From assembly GCF_042610375.1 (NCBI RefSeq), contig NZ_JBGJZL010000006.1, positions 186,001 to 250,000 of the forward strand: 64,000 nt of DNA. Direction: 5' to 3'. A program made the translations under genes and the position numbers. This DNA comes from CTSoil-075 sp042610375 (lineage in GTDB: Bacteria; Bacillota; Negativicutes; DSM-13327). Each line of letters opens with the position of its first letter. Position 1 is the stretch's first letter. Shown here piece by piece: positions 1 through 7,958 of the stretch. The notes under the pieces were generated by a model. It searched no databases. It saw only the letters and a program-made list of their open reading frames with translations, and was not told where the DNA came from.

Positions 1-1
1 T

Positions 2-976
2 CGCCCTACCAATTGGTTTTTATGGTCAATCGCTACAGTAGCGGCTATGGCAACGGATCTTGCAGAATTTCTCGGAGGAGTGCTAGGCTTTTACCTGCTC
101 TTTAATATCCCTTTAGTGTGGGCAGCTTTGCTCACTGGAACCATTACTTATTTTATCTGTCACATGCAAAAATATGGGCAAAAAATTGTTGAGCGAATCA
201 TCACTAGTATGGTTGCAGTCATTAGCATTGCCTATGTGTGGGAAATGTTTATCGCTATGCCTGAATGGGGGCAGGTCGCCTACCACGTAGCTGTTCCCCT
301 GCTAACTCCTGATAGTGTATTGGTGGCAGTGGGAATGCTCGGTGCCACTGTAATGCCTCATGTGATTTATTTGCATTCTCACCTCGTACAAAATCGTCGT
401 ACAAGTGACGAAAAAGATTGTATCCATCACTTAAAGATGGCTAAAATGGATGTATTCTTCGCCATGAATATGGCTTTTATTGTCAATGCTGCTATGGTAA
501 TCGTCTCTGCCGCCGTATTTAATGGCAATGGCCTCAACATCGACAGTATTGAGGCTGCGTACATGACATTAGAACCTTTAATGGGAAATATGGCTGCGGG
601 GGTTTTTGGTTTAGCCCTCCTAGCTGCTGGTCTATCCTCTGCAACCGTTGGCACAATGGCAGGCGAAGTCATTTTAAACGGATTTGTAGGTTTTGATATT
701 CCCATTAGCCTAAGACGAATGATTACAATGCTGCCTGGTATCGCAATTCTATTGGCAGGCATTAATCCAATGAGTGCTTTAATCACAAGCCAAGTTGTGT
801 TAAGCTTTGCCTTACCTGCAGCCGTTATTCCTCTCATGTTAATCAGCAATCATGCCACTATCATGGGACGCTTTAAAAATAGTATGCTGACTAATATGGT
901 CGGCTGGCTTATTGTCAGCATGATCCTCGCAATGAACGCAATTTTGCTCTATCTCATCTTGAGCGGGCAAGCTTAA
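2..976 (+). CDS. mntH: Nramp-family Mn2+/metal transporter MntH (5' truncated)
   Basis: Proton-coupled divalent metal importer of the inner membrane, only the C-terminal part is present. The reading frame is open from base 2, so the gene starts before the window; the ATG at 47 is internal. The first visible residues include the Nramp signature AAMATDLAEFLG, and further on MPHVIYLHSHL, the MPH motif of transmembrane helix 6 used in metal binding in this family. Eight or so hydrophobic segments follow. The stop at 974-976 runs into a hairpin shared with the convergent MntR-type repressor gene, which fits manganese-responsive control of uptake (inference; the promoter is outside the window). Confidence 0.93.
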   Translation, partial: RPTNWFLWSIATVAAMATDLAEFLGGVLGFYLLFNIPLVWAALLTGTITYFICHMQKYGQKIVERIITSMVAVISIAYVWEMFIAMPEWGQVAYHVAVPLLTPDSVLVAVGMLGATVMPHVIYLHSHLVQNRRTSDEKDCIHHLKMAKMDVFFAMNMAFIVNAAMVIVSAAVFNGNGLNIDSIEAAYMTLEPLMGNMAAGVFGLALLAAGLSSATVGTMAGEVILNGFVGFDIPISLRRMITMLPGIAILLAGINPMSALITSQVVLSFALPAAVIPLMLISNHATIMGRFKNSMLTNMVGWLIVSMILAMNAILLYLILSGQA

Positions 977-982
977 TGGAGT

Positions 983-1010
983 CGATCATGATGAAAAAGC
1001 ATCATGATCG
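983..1010 (+). terminator. Intrinsic terminator of mntH
   Basis: Inverted repeat CGATCATGATG / CATCATGATCG with a 6-nt loop (994-999) followed on the + strand by a T-rich run (1013-1028). It overlaps the last codons of the convergent mntR gene. Confidence 0.7.
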
Positions 1011-1441
1011 GCCTTATTATTTTTATTATTGTTTTTCTGATTCACATATGCAAGAAAAGCTTGATAACATTCAGGCTTTTCTTGCATGAATGTCACTACT
1101 AATTGAATGGAATAAATAGTGTCTCGTGAAAGATAATGCTCCATCGCTTCAACTTCAGCATTAATATCACAAGTAGCACAAATTAGAGTTAGAAATTCTT
1201 GTAAAATCTTATTTCTTTCAACCAAAAATCCCCCCATTTTTCTACCAACCTCAGTCAATTCAATCATACCGTAAGGCTGATAGTGAATATATTCTCCAGC
1301 TTTCAATTTCCATAAAGCTTTACTAACAGAAGGCAAGGATACATTTAATTTCTGGCTGATATCAGTAACACGAACAATGTCATTGGATAAAGAAAATCGG
1401 TAGATTTCTTCAAGATAATCTTCTAAACTGGGAGAAAGCAT
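986..1441 (-). CDS. mntR: MntR/DtxR-family metal-dependent transcriptional repressor
   Basis: Winged-helix regulator of the DtxR/MntR family that senses Mn2+ or Fe2+. The N-terminus MLSPSLEDYLEEIY is the family signature; the helix-turn-helix lies at about residues 20-60 (VTDISQKLNVSLPSVSKALWKL). The dimerisation/metal-binding half (HYLSRDTIYSIQLVVTFM) is short and no extra SH3-like domain is present, as in MntR (about 140 residues). An ATG 15 bases further upstream (1456) would place the ribosome site GGAGGT inside the gene; the ATG at 1441 lies 8 bases behind it and is preferred, giving 151 residues. Convergent with mntH, its probable target. The C-terminus is Asn/Lys-rich (NQKNNNKNNK), unusual for the family. 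Confidence 0.87.
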   Translation of the reverse strand: MLSPSLEDYLEEIYRFSLSNDIVRVTDISQKLNVSLPSVSKALWKLKAGEYIHYQPYGMIELTEVGRKMGGFLVERNKILQEFLTLICATCDINAEVEAMEHYLSRDTIYSIQLVVTFMQEKPECYQAFLAYVNQKNNNKNNKADHDAFSS

Positions 1442-1502
1442 AAATACCACCTCCAAAAAACGCTTTTATACACAGCTTCTGAAAAAATAATAATTCTATA
1501 TA

Positions 1503-1531
1503 TTGTCAGAAAACTCTACATCGTTTAAAAT
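1503..1531 (+). promoter_or_regulatory. Sigma-A promoter of glnK
   Basis: TTGTCA (1503-1508), 17-bp spacer, TAAAAT (1526-1531); each box is one base from consensus. Predicted start near 1538 leaves a leader of about 55 nt before the P-II gene, which contains a small hairpin AGCA/TGCT near 1549-1563. Confidence 0.65.
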
Positions 1532-1593
1532 GAACTTACTATCTCTTTTAGCAAGAGGCATGCTTAATCTAATACGATGAAAGATGGTGACTT

Positions 1594-1953
1594 ATGCATA
1601 AAATAACTAAGATCGAAATCATTACGCGACCTGCCAAACTGGACGAATTGAAAGAAGCATTAAATGAAATTGGCGTTACTGGCATGACGGTTAGCCAAGT
1701 TTATGGTTGTGGTTTAACAAAAGGTCATACAGAAATATATCGGGGAAAAGAATATACAATTAACCTATTACCAAAGATTAAAGTTGAAACTGTCGTTTGT
1801 GAAGTACCTGTTGAACGTGTCCTAGCAGCTGCAAAGAAAGTACTCCGGACAGGCGAAGTTGGCGATGGAAAGATTTTCATATACCCCCTAGAAAATGCTG
1901 TTCGAATCCGTACTGGTGAAGAAGGCGATATCGCAATCATGGATCCCAAATAA
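1594..1953 (+). CDS. glnK: Nitrogen regulatory protein P-II
   Basis: Trimeric P-II signalling protein that reads 2-oxoglutarate and ATP/ADP and gates the ammonium channel. At 119 residues it has the usual length. The T-loop KGHTEIYRGKEYTINLLPK is complete, with Tyr54 at the position uridylylated in enterobacterial GlnB/GlnK (Tyr51 there); the B-loop GEVGDGKIFIYPLENAVRIRTGE carries the nucleotide-binding residues. It lies 154 bp before amt, the classic glnK-amt pairing, so it probably binds and closes the channel when nitrogen is plentiful. Whether it is covalently modified in this organism cannot be told from the window. GlnB versus GlnK naming rests on the amt linkage only. Confidence 0.95.
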   Translation: MHKITKIEIITRPAKLDELKEALNEIGVTGMTVSQVYGCGLTKGHTEIYRGKEYTINLLPKIKVETVVCEVPVERVLAAAKKVLRTGEVGDGKIFIYPLENAVRIRTGEEGDIAIMDPK

Positions 1954-1991
1954 GGAAAAAAAAAGAATATACCTTTTTATTTATTCCATGC

Positions 1992-2078
1992 TATAATGTA
2001 AAAATATATGGCAATGAAGCCAAGTTTATTAAGTTAGCCCCTGAAAAGGATGCTGATTTTTTAGGCTTGGTTTTTTTT
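1992..2078 (+). promoter_or_regulatory. amt leader: possible own promoter plus terminator/antiterminator
   Basis: Between glnK and amt there is a TATAAT (1992-1997) without a clear -35, then a hairpin TGGC-AATGAA-GCCA (2009-2022), whose six-base loop has A at position 1 and G at position 4, then an alternative long stem AAGCCAAG (2017-2024) with CTTGGTTT (2066-2073) followed by eight T (2071-2078). The short hairpin and the terminator stem share bases 2017-2022 and so exclude one another. This looks like an attenuator; the A1/G4 hexaloop is what ANTAR antiterminators bind, but only one such loop was found where two are normal. Confidence 0.5.
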
Positions 2079-2107
2079 GTGTGTAATAAAAAACGGAGGT
2101 ATATTAA

Positions 2108-3406
2108 ATGGAAATAACGACCAATTCTTTAGCTATCGGATTAGATACGGTATGGGTTTTACTTTGCGCTGCACTAGTCTTTTTTATGGAGGCTGGTTTT
2201 GCAGCACTAGAAGCTGGTTTTGTCCATAGCCGCAATTCATTAAATATTATAATGAAAGTACTAATGGACTGCACCATTGGTATGATTGGATATTTCCTCT
2301 GTGGTTTTGCACTTATGTATGGTGCCGACAAAATTGGTTTATTCGGTTCCTCTGGATTTTTTTTAGAAGGAGATTTTACCCACCTTGGGCTTAAAATACC
2401 AATCTACGCTTTCTGGCTATTTCAAGCAGCCTTTGCTATTGCAATGGCTACAATTGTCTCAGGTGCAGTTGCAGAACGTATGAAATTTTCACCTTATTTA
2501 GTTTTTTCACTCTTAGCAACAGTTGTCATCTATCCATTAGCTGGACATTGGGTTTGGACTACAGATGGTTGGTTAAATAAAATGGGCATGCTAGATTTTG
2601 CTGGTTCAGCAGTCGTACATTCTCTGGGTGGTTGGGCGGCACTCGCCGCTGTTATCGTACTTGGTCCTCGTGCTGGCAAGTTCAATAAAAATGGTTCTAT
2701 GAATGTTCTGCCCGGTCATAATCTACCTTTGGCTGCCTTAGGTGCTTTTATTCTCTGGTTTGGTTGGTTCGGTTTTAATCCTGGTAGCACCTTATCTGGA
2801 ATTGATCTGAATATCGCTCGGATCGCTATTAATACCAACCTTGCAGCTGCTGCAGGGGGAACAGCCGCCACTTTATTCACTCTCTTTCGTTATGGAAAAG
2901 CTGACCCTAGTATGGGGATCAACGGTACCCTAGGCGGTCTAGTGGCAATTACCGCTGGTTGTGCTTACGTCACTCCCATCAGTTCTTTACTCATTGGCAC
3001 AATCGCTGGTATACTCATTGTGATTGCCGTACCCTTCTTTGATATGCTCAAGGCCGATGATCCTGTTGGCGCCATTGCAGTACACGGTGTCTGTGGCAGC
3101 TTCGGAACCATTGCTGTCGGTATTTTTGCTGAAAAAGGCGGTTTACTCTACGGTGGCGGTCTCGATTTATTGATGATACAAACCCTTGGTGTTCTTACTA
3201 TATCTCTCTGGGGATTTAGCACCACCTATGCCTTATTTACTCTGTTAAAGAAAACCGTTGGCATTCGAGTCACAGTTGACGAAGAGCTAGAAGGTTTAGA
3301 CTTGGCTGAACATGGTATGGCATCCTATAATGAAATGGAATACAATCCATTTGCAACCATTCAAAATTTATCAACTATAAAAGATTCAACAATGAATCTC
3401 AAATAA
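2108..3406 (+). CDS. amt: Ammonium transporter Amt
   Basis: Trimeric inner-membrane ammonium channel of the Amt/Mep/Rh family, 432 residues with about eleven transmembrane segments. The two pore histidines are in place: His171 in AGSAVVHSLGGWAAL and His326 in GAIAVHGVCGSFG. The signature DPVGAIAVHGVCG and the phenylalanine-gate segment (FMEAGFAALEAGFVHSRN) are intact. There is no cleavable leader; the protein begins directly with MEITTNSLAIGLDTVWVLL. Ribosome site GGAGGT lies 8 bases before the ATG. It follows glnK and is probably both cotranscribed with it and controlled by the intervening leader. The cytoplasmic tail of about 45 residues is longer than minimal Amt proteins. Confidence 0.96.
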   Translation: MEITTNSLAIGLDTVWVLLCAALVFFMEAGFAALEAGFVHSRNSLNIIMKVLMDCTIGMIGYFLCGFALMYGADKIGLFGSSGFFLEGDFTHLGLKIPIYAFWLFQAAFAIAMATIVSGAVAERMKFSPYLVFSLLATVVIYPLAGHWVWTTDGWLNKMGMLDFAGSAVVHSLGGWAALAAVIVLGPRAGKFNKNGSMNVLPGHNLPLAALGAFILWFGWFGFNPGSTLSGIDLNIARIAINTNLAAAAGGTAATLFTLFRYGKADPSMGINGTLGGLVAITAGCAYVTPISSLLIGTIAGILIVIAVPFFDMLKADDPVGAIAVHGVCGSFGTIAVGIFAEKGGLLYGGGLDLLMIQTLGVLTISLWGFSTTYALFTLLKKTVGIRVTVDEELEGLDLAEHGMASYNEMEYNPFATIQNLSTIKDSTMNLK

Positions 3407-3427
3407 CTCTTTTTTGTAAATTTTTTC

Positions 3428-3461
3428 AAAAAGACTGATGACATTTGTTGTCAGTCTTTTT
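3428..3461 (+). terminator. Terminator of glnK-amt
   Basis: Inverted repeat built on AAAAAGACTGA / TCAGTCTTTTT with additional inner pairs (TGACA/TGTTG), ending in a run of T. Confidence 0.8.
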
Positions 3462-3551
3462 CATTTCAGTCAATTAAATCTTATGTAAGTGAAAAATAAA
3501 AATACTTATATTTTAAAAAATAAAAAAAAAAATCCTTTTAAAATAAAAAAA

Positions 3552-3560
3552 TGATATAAT
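3552..3560 (+). promoter_or_regulatory. Extended -10 promoter of the HD-GYP gene
   Basis: TGATATAAT: a perfect -10 (3555-3560) with the TGn extension, inside a very A/T-rich region; no recognisable -35 box. It lies 70 bp before the start codon. Confidence 0.5.
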
Positions 3561-3629
3561 GACGATTATTAGATATTATTCGACATTTTTATTAAGATTA
3601 ATTGAGATTAATATAAAGGAGTTTCTATT

Positions 3630-4691
3630 TTGAAACAGATCATCTTAACTGAAGCCAGGCCAGGTATGATTTTGGCACGTAGTATCTTAAATAGTAAAGG
3701 GCAAGTATTATTAGTTGCAGGAGTTACCTTAACAATCGAATTTATTCGCAAGTTGCAACTATTAAACTTAGAAACTCTTTTTATTCAAGATGCGCATTAT
3801 GCAGATATTACAATTCCCGAATATATTTCATTAGAAACACAGCAACGAGCATTATCAATATTAACAACTACGATGGAACGTGTAAACAAAGATGGGACTT
3901 TTGCATTTGATCCTGTCGCAAGCGTCGCCTCAGATATTGTGGAAGAATTAGTGACTCAAGCTGACGTAACCATTCACTTAACAGGCATTGCAATTTATGA
4001 TGATTGTACGCTGGCTCATTCTTTAAATTGTTCAATTTACACAGCATTACTTGCCCGTTGTTGTGGTTTTTCAATTCCTCAAATCAAAATTATTACGTGT
4101 GGAGCACTACTCCATGATATGGGGAAAATAGAAATTGAAAAAACAGTCCTCAATAAACCTGGTCGCTTATCAGATGAAGAATTTACGATTATGAAACAAC
4201 ATCCTGCCCTAGGTTTTAATATATTAACCAAAAAGCGTTTGGAAATTTCTAGTTTGGTTGCTCATATGGCTTGGCAACATCATGAGAAAATTGATGGTAC
4301 AGGTTATCCACGCGGTTTACATGGAGAAGAAATCCTCAGCTATGCTCGCTTACTCTCAATTACTGATGTATATGAAGCCATTACTGCAAATCGTCCTTAT
4401 CGCAAAGCCATGAGGCCTGAAGATGCATATAATATTATCGAGTCTGGTTTAGGAACAGCCTTTGACCGAGAGTTCGGAGAAATATTTTTATCAAAAATAG
4501 CGTTATATACACCTGGATCGGAAGTCTTATTGAATACAGGAGAACGAGCAATCGTTGTTTATGTTCCTGCCACTTCTCCTCAACGTCCAGTGGTGCGACT
4601 TATTGCTCATCCTGATGGAACCCCTTATACCCCACCACGAGACATCAGCCTTGCAGAAAACCCTGAGATTTTAATTTTGCTTACATGTTAA
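3630..4691 (+). CDS. HD-GYP domain c-di-GMP phosphodiesterase
   Basis: Predicted cyclic-di-GMP hydrolase, 353 residues. The first 60 residues (ARPGMILARSILNSKGQVLL) form the small N-terminal domain often seen before HD-GYP in Firmicutes; the metal-binding HD pair is His162-Asp163 in LLHDMGKIE, and the HHEKxDGxGYP motif is complete (His217, His218, Gly225-Tyr226-Pro227). A further segment, VYEAITANRPYRKA, is the usual continuation. After the HD-GYP domain about 60 residues form a C-terminal beta-rich tail. Start is TTG with AAAGGAG 8 bases ahead. It is a paralogue, with the same layout, of the gene at 23060-24202. Monocistronic: own promoter and strong terminator. Confidence 0.9.
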   Translation: MKQIILTEARPGMILARSILNSKGQVLLVAGVTLTIEFIRKLQLLNLETLFIQDAHYADITIPEYISLETQQRALSILTTTMERVNKDGTFAFDPVASVASDIVEELVTQADVTIHLTGIAIYDDCTLAHSLNCSIYTALLARCCGFSIPQIKIITCGALLHDMGKIEIEKTVLNKPGRLSDEEFTIMKQHPALGFNILTKKRLEISSLVAHMAWQHHEKIDGTGYPRGLHGEEILSYARLLSITDVYEAITANRPYRKAMRPEDAYNIIESGLGTAFDREFGEIFLSKIALYTPGSEVLLNTGERAIVVYVPATSPQRPVVRLIAHPDGTPYTPPRDISLAENPEILILLTC

Positions 4692-4692
4692 G

Positions 4693-4728
4693 AAAGAACC
4701 TAATCCGTTTAAAGGGATTAGGTTCTTT
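4693..4728 (+). terminator. Terminator after HD-GYP gene
   Basis: 14-bp perfect stem AAAGAACCTAATCC / GGATTAGGTTCTTT with an 8-nt loop and T-run, directly after the stop codon; convergent with lysA. Confidence 0.9.
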
Positions 4729-4742
4729 TTCTCATTTGCTCA

Positions 4743-6029
4743 CTATTTATTTTTTGTTGCGGCCGCAAGTGGCAGTTCACATGTTTCAAAATCTAAAGTG
4801 GCAAAATAGTCAGCAAGTGTTTCGGCACGACGAATCATTGATACACTGCCATCTGCTTTCAAAAGCAATTCTGATGAGCGTAATTTTCCGTTATAATTAA
4901 AGCCCATTGCATGACCATGAGCTCCTGCATCATGAATCACAACAATATCACCAATATCAATTTTAGGTAAGCTGCGATCAATGGCAAATTTATCATTATT
5001 TTCGCACAGAGAACCCGTTACATCATAGACATGATCAAGAGGATACTCTTCTTTTCCCATTACTGTAATATGATGATAGGAACCATATAAAGCTGGGCGC
5101 ATTAAATTAGCCATGCAAGCATCGAGTCCGATATAATTTTTGTAAATTTCTTTTTTATGCAATGCAGTAGACACGAGATAGCCATAAGGCCCTGTAATCA
5201 TGCGACCACATTCCATTGTAATATTTAAAGGATGAAGTCCATTGGCTACAATTTTTTCTTCGTAAGCTTTACGAATACCTTGACCGACAAAATCTAGATC
5301 TACGGCTTGTTGTTCTGGGCGATAAGGTACACCAATGCCACCACCAAGATCAATCATTTCAATACGAATGCCTAGTTTTTGATAGATTTCTAAAACTAAA
5401 TCAAACATCATGACTGCCGTACCAATGAAACTGTCGCCACTTAATTCATTGGACATTACCATGGTATGCAAAGCAAAACGTTTTACCCCTTTATCTTGCA
5501 TGATTTTATAAGCAGATAAAATTTGTTCTCTGGTTAAACCATATTTTGCCTCTTCTGGGTAACCAATAATGTCATTGCCGCCTTGTAAAAGGGAGCCGGG
5601 ATTATAGCGGAAGGAAATAATTTCTGGTATCCCCACATGTTTTTCCAAATAATCAATATGAGTAATATCATCAAGATTGATAATGGCTCCAATATCTTTT
5701 GCCGCTTGATATTCTTCAGCTGGAGTATCATTTGAAGAAAATATAATATTTTCTCCGACAATCCCAGCCTGTTGCGATAGGATAAGTTCAGCTAAAGAAC
5801 TACAATCAGCACCAATACCTTCTTCTTTTAATATTTTTAGAATATGAGGATTCGGCGTTGCTTTGACTGCAAAATATTCTTTGAAACCAGGTGCCCAAGA
5901 GAAGGCGGCTAATAATTTACGGGCATTGTCCCGAATTGCCTGCTCATCATAAATATGAAATGGCGTAGGATATTTTTGAATAATAGACTCAAGTTGCGCT
6001 TTGGTAAATGGTACTGTTTTTTCAGCCAT
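4743..6029 (-). CDS. lysA: Diaminopimelate decarboxylase
   Basis: PLP enzyme of fold type III that decarboxylates meso-diaminopimelate to lysine, the last step of lysine synthesis. Residues 1-300 form the alanine-racemase-like barrel with the PLP lysine in FAVKATPNP (about Lys56); LGGGIGVPY is the phosphate-binding Gly loop and ECGR the glutamate/arginine pair. GSLCENNDKFA supplies the catalytic cysteine donated across the dimer, and HDAGAHGHAMGFNYNG is the C-terminal substrate-contact motif. 428 residues, normal length. A GGGGG ribosome site precedes the ATG. Identification is confirmed by the lysine riboswitch immediately upstream. Arginine or ornithine decarboxylases of this fold are less likely for that reason. 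Confidence 0.95.
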   Translation of the reverse strand: MAEKTVPFTKAQLESIIQKYPTPFHIYDEQAIRDNARKLLAAFSWAPGFKEYFAVKATPNPHILKILKEEGIGADCSSLAELILSQQAGIVGENIIFSSNDTPAEEYQAAKDIGAIINLDDITHIDYLEKHVGIPEIISFRYNPGSLLQGGNDIIGYPEEAKYGLTREQILSAYKIMQDKGVKRFALHTMVMSNELSGDSFIGTAVMMFDLVLEIYQKLGIRIEMIDLGGGIGVPYRPEQQAVDLDFVGQGIRKAYEEKIVANGLHPLNITMECGRMITGPYGYLVSTALHKKEIYKNYIGLDACMANLMRPALYGSYHHITVMGKEEYPLDHVYDVTGSLCENNDKFAIDRSLPKIDIGDIVVIHDAGAHGHAMGFNYNGKLRSSELLLKADGSVSMIRRAETLADYFATLDFETCELPLAAATKNK

Positions 6030-6082
6030 GATCGATACCCCCTGAATTTGTTTTTTACAATTTAAAACTCTGTCAATAACTT

Positions 6083-6122
6083 AAAAATAGCGGTTTACAG
6101 GAACTATCCCGCAAACCGCTAT
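6083..6122 (-). terminator. Expression-platform terminator of the lysine riboswitch
   Basis: On the minus strand, ATAGCGGTTT (6122-6113) pairs with AAACCGCTAT (6096-6087), followed by TTTTTAA. It sits between the aptamer and lysA, so lysine binding should end transcription here. Confidence 0.85.
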
Positions 6123-6154
6123 AAGAAAACACTTCATCTCATAACCAATTATGC

Positions 6155-6322
6155 AGATAGCACTCCATTCAATCTCTTGAATGACAGTTTTGCATTTATT
6201 CAACACAAAACCAACAAAAGGGCACTTGCTACCACCCTTTTACTTCGGCGATTATTCCTTTCTGTATCTGTCATCGCTAGCTACTCTAGATACATACTCT
6301 TAATATATCGCACCTCTATCTT
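6155..6322 (-). ncRNA. Lysine riboswitch (L-box aptamer)
   Basis: Reading the minus strand, the conserved L-box core elements appear in order: AGATAGAGGTGCG (P1 and the adjacent core, 6321-6309), AAGAGTATG, AGAAAGG, CGCCGAAGT, GTTGAATAAATGCAAAACTGTC, and the closing GTGCTATCT (6163-6155) that pairs with the first element. These match the Bacillus lysC leader almost base for base in the core. Together with the terminator at 6083-6122 it is a complete transcriptional OFF switch for lysA. Confidence 0.95.
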
Positions 6323-6348
6323 CTACTATTCACTTTACTATTTTTATA

Positions 6349-6378
6349 AGTATAGACTAATCTAGTTTGTCATGTCAA
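6349..6378 (-). promoter_or_regulatory. Sigma-A promoter of the lysine riboswitch-lysA unit
   Basis: Minus strand TTGACA (6378-6373), 18-bp spacer, TATACT (6354-6349); predicted start near 6342, about 20 nt before the aptamer. Confidence 0.8.
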
Positions 6379-6405
6379 CTCAATTTATAATTAAAAATTT
6401 ACAAC

Positions 6406-7791
6406 TTAACGTGGTTTAACTAATTTTTCTGGATTCATATATCGATCATAATCAGACTCACTCACCCACCCTGTAGACATGGCCGATTCTTTTAAGGTAA
6501 GTCTCTCTTTTACTGCTTTTTTAGCAATCTCTGCTGCCTTGTCATACCCAATCAGCGGTACAAGACCTGTAATAAGGATTAAAGATTGATGCAAATAAAA
6601 ATCAATGACTTCACGATTGGGTTCAATTCCCATGGCGCAATTCTGGCTAAAAGAATTCATCCCATCTGATAATAAGCGAATGGATTGCAATAAGTTATAT
6701 ACGGTCACAGGCATAAATACATTGAGCTGAAAATTCCCTTGGCTTGCCGCAAAAGAAATAGTCGTATCATTACCGAATACCTGAGCAACAATCATTGTCA
6801 GAGCCTCTGACTGAGTAGGATTGACTTTAGATGGCATAATGGAGCTACCAGGTTCATTCTCAGGTATTTTGATCTCACCAATACCGCACCTTGGTCCACT
6901 CGCCAGCCAGCGTACATCGTTGGCAATTTTCATCAAATCAGCAGCAAGAGCTTTCATCATACCATGCACAACGACTACCTCGTCCTTACTGGTTAGAGCA
7001 TGAAACTTATTCGGTGCTGTTCTAAAGGCTTCTCCTGTAAGGCGACTTATTTCCTCTGCCATCAGCTCACCGAAGTGCTGAGGAGAATTAATTCCAGTAC
7101 CAACGGCTGTGCCTCCCATAGCCAAATCTCTCATAAAATTAAGTCCAATGCTTAACATTTCTTCGTTTCTTTCAAGCATTCGTACCCAACCACTTATTTC
7201 TTGGCCCAAGGTAAGAGGGGTCGCATCCATCAAATGAGTTCTGCCGATTTTAATAATTTGACTATATTCTTCAGCTTTATGATGTAAGGTTTCTTTTAAT
7301 GAAATCAGTGCAGGTAATAATTTCTCTGTCGCCATCATAACCCCAGCAACATGTATGGCTGTTGGAAAAATATCGTTAGAGCTTTGAGAGCAATTCACAT
7401 GATCATTCGGATGAACAAGAATAGGTTCAGGAGTTTTTGCTATGATTTGCGTAGCGCGCCGTGCAATGACTTCGTTAATATTCATATTAAACTGTGTTCC
7501 ACTCCCTGTCTGCCATACGGCGAGAGGGAAATTACCATCGAGTTTGCCTGCTAACAGTTCATCACAAGTTTCAACAATTGCATCGGAACGACGTTGATCG
7601 AGGACACCAAGCCTATAGTTAACAAGGGCAGCAGCTTTTTTAATCACACCGAAAACTTTTACTAGTTCATAAGGGATCTTTTCTACACCAATACGAAAAT
7701 TTTCATAACTACGTTGAGTCTGAGCCCCCCATAATTTATCAGCTGGTACTTTGATTTCTCCGATTGAATCTTTTTCAATACGATATTCCAT
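6406..7791 (-). CDS. fumC: Class II fumarate hydratase
   Basis: Iron-independent fumarase, interconverting fumarate and malate. Family signatures are complete: WQTGSGTQFNMNINEVIARRA, HPNDHVNCSQSSNDIFPTAIH, the TH in KIGRTHLMDATP, and the superfamily loop GSSIMPSKVNPTQSE. TGSGTQ rather than AGAGTS points to fumarase and not aspartase; the base after GTQ is Phe where E. coli FumC has Ser, a change next to the active site. A GTG nine bases further out (7800) is possible, but AAGGGG fits the ATG at 7791 best, giving 461 residues, the usual FumC length. Transcribed alone. Confidence 0.93.
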   Translation of the reverse strand: MEYRIEKDSIGEIKVPADKLWGAQTQRSYENFRIGVEKIPYELVKVFGVIKKAAALVNYRLGVLDQRRSDAIVETCDELLAGKLDGNFPLAVWQTGSGTQFNMNINEVIARRATQIIAKTPEPILVHPNDHVNCSQSSNDIFPTAIHVAGVMMATEKLLPALISLKETLHHKAEEYSQIIKIGRTHLMDATPLTLGQEISGWVRMLERNEEMLSIGLNFMRDLAMGGTAVGTGINSPQHFGELMAEEISRLTGEAFRTAPNKFHALTSKDEVVVVHGMMKALAADLMKIANDVRWLASGPRCGIGEIKIPENEPGSSIMPSKVNPTQSEALTMIVAQVFGNDTTISFAASQGNFQLNVFMPVTVYNLLQSIRLLSDGMNSFSQNCAMGIEPNREVIDFYLHQSLILITGLVPLIGYDKAAEIAKKAVKERLTLKESAMSTGWVSESDYDRYMNPEKLVKPR

Positions 7792-7898
7792 CAGATTCAC
7801 CCCTTTTTCATCATTAAAAGCAGTTTTTTATCCTTACTTTAATAATAAGCCATATCGCCGTAAGAAGTATACTTTAATTCTGTCCATTTATCGAAAAA

Positions 7899-7935
7899 AA
7901 GTAAGTTTGTAATTTTTACAATTACAAACTTACTT
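7899..7935 (-). terminator. Bidirectional terminator after larA homologue
   Basis: 16-bp perfect stem AAGTAAGTTTGTAATT / AATTACAAACTTACTT with a 5-nt loop and T-runs on both sides; serves the minus-strand larA operon, and T-rich in the other direction too. Confidence 0.85.
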
Positions 7936-7958
7936 TTTCATTATCATATGGTAATCAA

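Noticed and set aside
6177..6365. 62-residue reading frame on the plus strand
   Set aside because: It lies over the lysine riboswitch and its promoter on the other strand, with no ribosome site.
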